A stretch of DNA of 31,143 bases from Ectocarpus siliculosus (Eukaryota; Sar; Phaeophyceae; Ectocarpales; Ectocarpaceae): contig FN649733.1 of assembly GCA_000310025.1 (NCBI GenBank), positions 3,984,229 through 4,015,371 of the forward strand. The letters run 5' to 3'. Shown here one piece after another: positions 30,360 to 31,143 of this stretch. The notes below the pieces were generated by a model. It was not told where the DNA came from, did no database searches, and worked only from the letters and a program-made list of their open reading frames with translations. Position 1 is the stretch's first letter, and every line of letters begins with the position of its first letter. Position numbers and translations under genes: made by a program.

Positions 30360-30695
30360 AAACAACAAAAAACAAACAGCGAGCGAGGGCTTCCACGAAC
30401 GAACCTGCAGGGCGTTGCTGTCGGGATCGGTGGCCGCGATAAGCGGCAGCAGGTACGCCAGGGTCTTTCCCGAACCCGTGTGGGCGTGGATGATCACGTC
30501 CCGGTCTTCGGACAAGAGCCCGCGGATAGCGGAAACCTGGACATCCGTCGGGGAATCGATTCCCAGCTTCTTGATGTTCTTGAGAACGGTCCGGTCCTGG
30601 ATGCCCAGGTCTCGGAAGGAGAACGAGGCCTGCTGCTCGAGGGTCTCCATGTCGGCGATGTTGATCGCCGTGTAGGTCGGCTTCCTCTCCACCGC
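24550..30695 (-). CDS. DEAD-box ATP-dependent RNA helicase with acidic C-terminal tail
   Basis: Eight exons with GT..AG borders and consistent phases: 30695-30405, 30024-29872, 29200-29041, 28557-28376, 27659-27573, 26830-26726, 26277-26150 and 25561-24550 (705 codons plus stop). Motifs in order (numbered from 30695): Q motif with Gln53, Walker A AHTGSGKT 71-78, Ia PGREL 103-107, Ib TPGR 153-156, motif II DEVD 178-181, SAT 210-212, IV VMIFVND, V TTEMAARGLDV, VI HRAGR 365-369. The last exon continues CGRAGRPGIVVNMATPDVKF, so the acidic frame starting at 25533 is not a separate gene. The tail (about 420-705) is Ala/Asp/Glu-rich, with two AEA(K/E)AFL(E/R)G modules (about 520 and 577) and a W-G-D-G stretch (Trp676, 681 and 686). 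The protein should unwind or remodel RNA using ATP; target and compartment unknown. Motif II has Val for Ala. The coding start is uncertain: ATG at 30650-30648 is in frame, or an upstream exon exists. Confidence 0.92.
25944..25961. repeat. (CTAT)4 microsatellite
   Basis: Short CTAT repeat in helicase intron 7. Confidence 0.8.
26532..26554. repeat. (GTACA)n pentanucleotide microsatellite
   Basis: Four full GTACA units plus a partial unit in helicase intron 6. Confidence 0.85.
28655..28693. repeat. (GCT)13 trinucleotide microsatellite in helicase intron
   Basis: About thirteen uninterrupted GCT units in helicase intron 3, roughly 100 bp upstream of the exon 4 acceptor (28557); in the sense strand it reads AGC. 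Length variation is expected. Confidence 0.9.
28992..29028. repeat. 12-bp minisatellite, three copies
   Basis: The unit CGGCGACAAGAA occurs three times with the last copy imperfect. It lies 12 bp inside the donor of helicase intron 3. Confidence 0.85.
29203..29235. repeat. AAGGC pentamer array forming an acceptor pyrimidine tract
   Basis: Six AAGGC-like units (one GAGGC variant). In the sense strand of the helicase the array reads CCTTG repeats and runs straight into the TTGCAG acceptor of exon 3 (exon starts at 29200), so the microsatellite itself serves as the polypyrimidine tract. Confidence 0.85.
30318..30378. repeat. CAC/AAC-rich microsatellite
   Basis: CAC units followed by AAC units and A-rich interruptions, in helicase intron 1 just after its donor (30404). 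Confidence 0.85.
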
Positions 30696-31062
30696 CTGTC
30701 GAGCGGTCAACAGAGGAACAAAACCCGTGCAAGTACAACACAGACACACTTTGAGAATAATGCTAATATGGTGTGGTTTAGCTGATAAGCCGGTCAGCGC
30801 GGTCGATGCTACAAAGTAACGCACACGCAGCGATTTTGAGTTATTTCCCCAGTTGAAGCAGCCCTGTTTCAGCTTCTACAGCCAGAGCAAGGGCGTGAAA
30901 CCTCAATCCAAAACCGGCGATAAACATTAACATGCAAACAATGTTCCTTCTCTCGTCTTTCGGCGCCGGGCCGGTTAGCCCCGCTTCTTCAAACTATTAC
31001 ACCATACTGGATATCGCCACCGTCCCCGTGAAGATTTGACCGGTCGAAATCGGCGATGCCTT
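30696..31062 (-). other. 5' region of the helicase gene
   Basis: Holds the acceptor-like GCTCGACAG preceding exon 1 and possibly a missing first exon. A minus-strand ATG at 30933-30931 opens a short frame (MLMFIAGFGLRFHALALAVE) that could be a targeting presequence, but I found no convincing donor for it. Only 367 bp remain before the LINE-associated G run, so the promoter may include or abut the LINE copy. Confidence 0.4.
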
Positions 31063-31082
31063 GGGGGGGGGGGGGGGGGGGG
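31063..31082. repeat. G20 homopolymer at LINE 3' boundary
   Basis: Twenty consecutive G adjoin the 3' end of the LINE copy that continues beyond the window. The run corresponds to the G10 run at 16818-16827. Confidence 0.9.
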
Positions 31083-31143
31083 AGGCGTACTCCTATGATT
31101 TGCATGCCTTAGCGGTGAGACCATTTCCTCGAGAGGACGGAGC
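31083..31143 (-). mobile_element. 3' end of a third LINE copy
   Basis: AGGCGTACTCCTATGATTTG and the bases that follow match 16826-16893 with a few substitutions and a short deletion. The copy is in the same orientation as the other two and runs off the window. It lies about 390 bp upstream of the first recognised helicase exon. Confidence 0.88.

Overview
This is nuclear DNA of a eukaryote, most likely a brown alga (Ectocarpus-like stramenopile). The main reasons are a gene with six perfectly spaced EsV-1-7 cysteine/histidine repeats, a family expanded in brown algae; intron-rich genes with GT..AG introns of about 0.25-4.5 kb; GC-rich codons inside repeat-laden non-coding DNA; and a decayed tyrosine-recombinase element. 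I did this by eye; the exon models rest on splice sites, phase agreement and conserved motifs.

Layout. 1-547: a corrupted, nearly G-free copy of a LINE, ending in a 17-G run. About 1012-3208 (minus): a small, apparently membrane-associated protein gene, incomplete. 3209-4850: intergenic DNA between divergent genes. 4851-9298 (plus): a four-exon AGC-type Ser/Thr protein kinase (615 aa). 9299-14300: about 5 kb with no supported gene, G-rich and containing G-quadruplex-like tracts. 14303-15783: a DNA transposon with terminal inverted repeats, TA target duplication and dense subterminal motifs. 16130-16210: a tRNA-like relic. 16376-21786 (minus): the EsV-1-7 repeat gene, two exons separated by a 4.5-kb intron. 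A 5'-truncated LINE (16826-20165) with a 17-bp target duplication sits in that intron. About 23488-23901: remnant of a tyrosine recombinase (Crypton-like). 24550-30695 (minus): an eight-exon DEAD-box RNA helicase with a long acidic tail and possibly a missing 5' exon. 31083-31143: the 3' end of a third LINE copy, again behind a long G run.

The four host genes have no evident joint pathway: a signalling kinase, an RNA helicase, a cysteine-rich candidate regulator and a small membrane protein. The strongest biological signals are the EsV-1-7 gene, whose two halves only make sense once the LINE-bearing intron is removed, and the link between this LINE family and oligo-G/oligo-C tracts at three boundaries. 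I see no prokaryotic operons, rRNA or CRISPR array.
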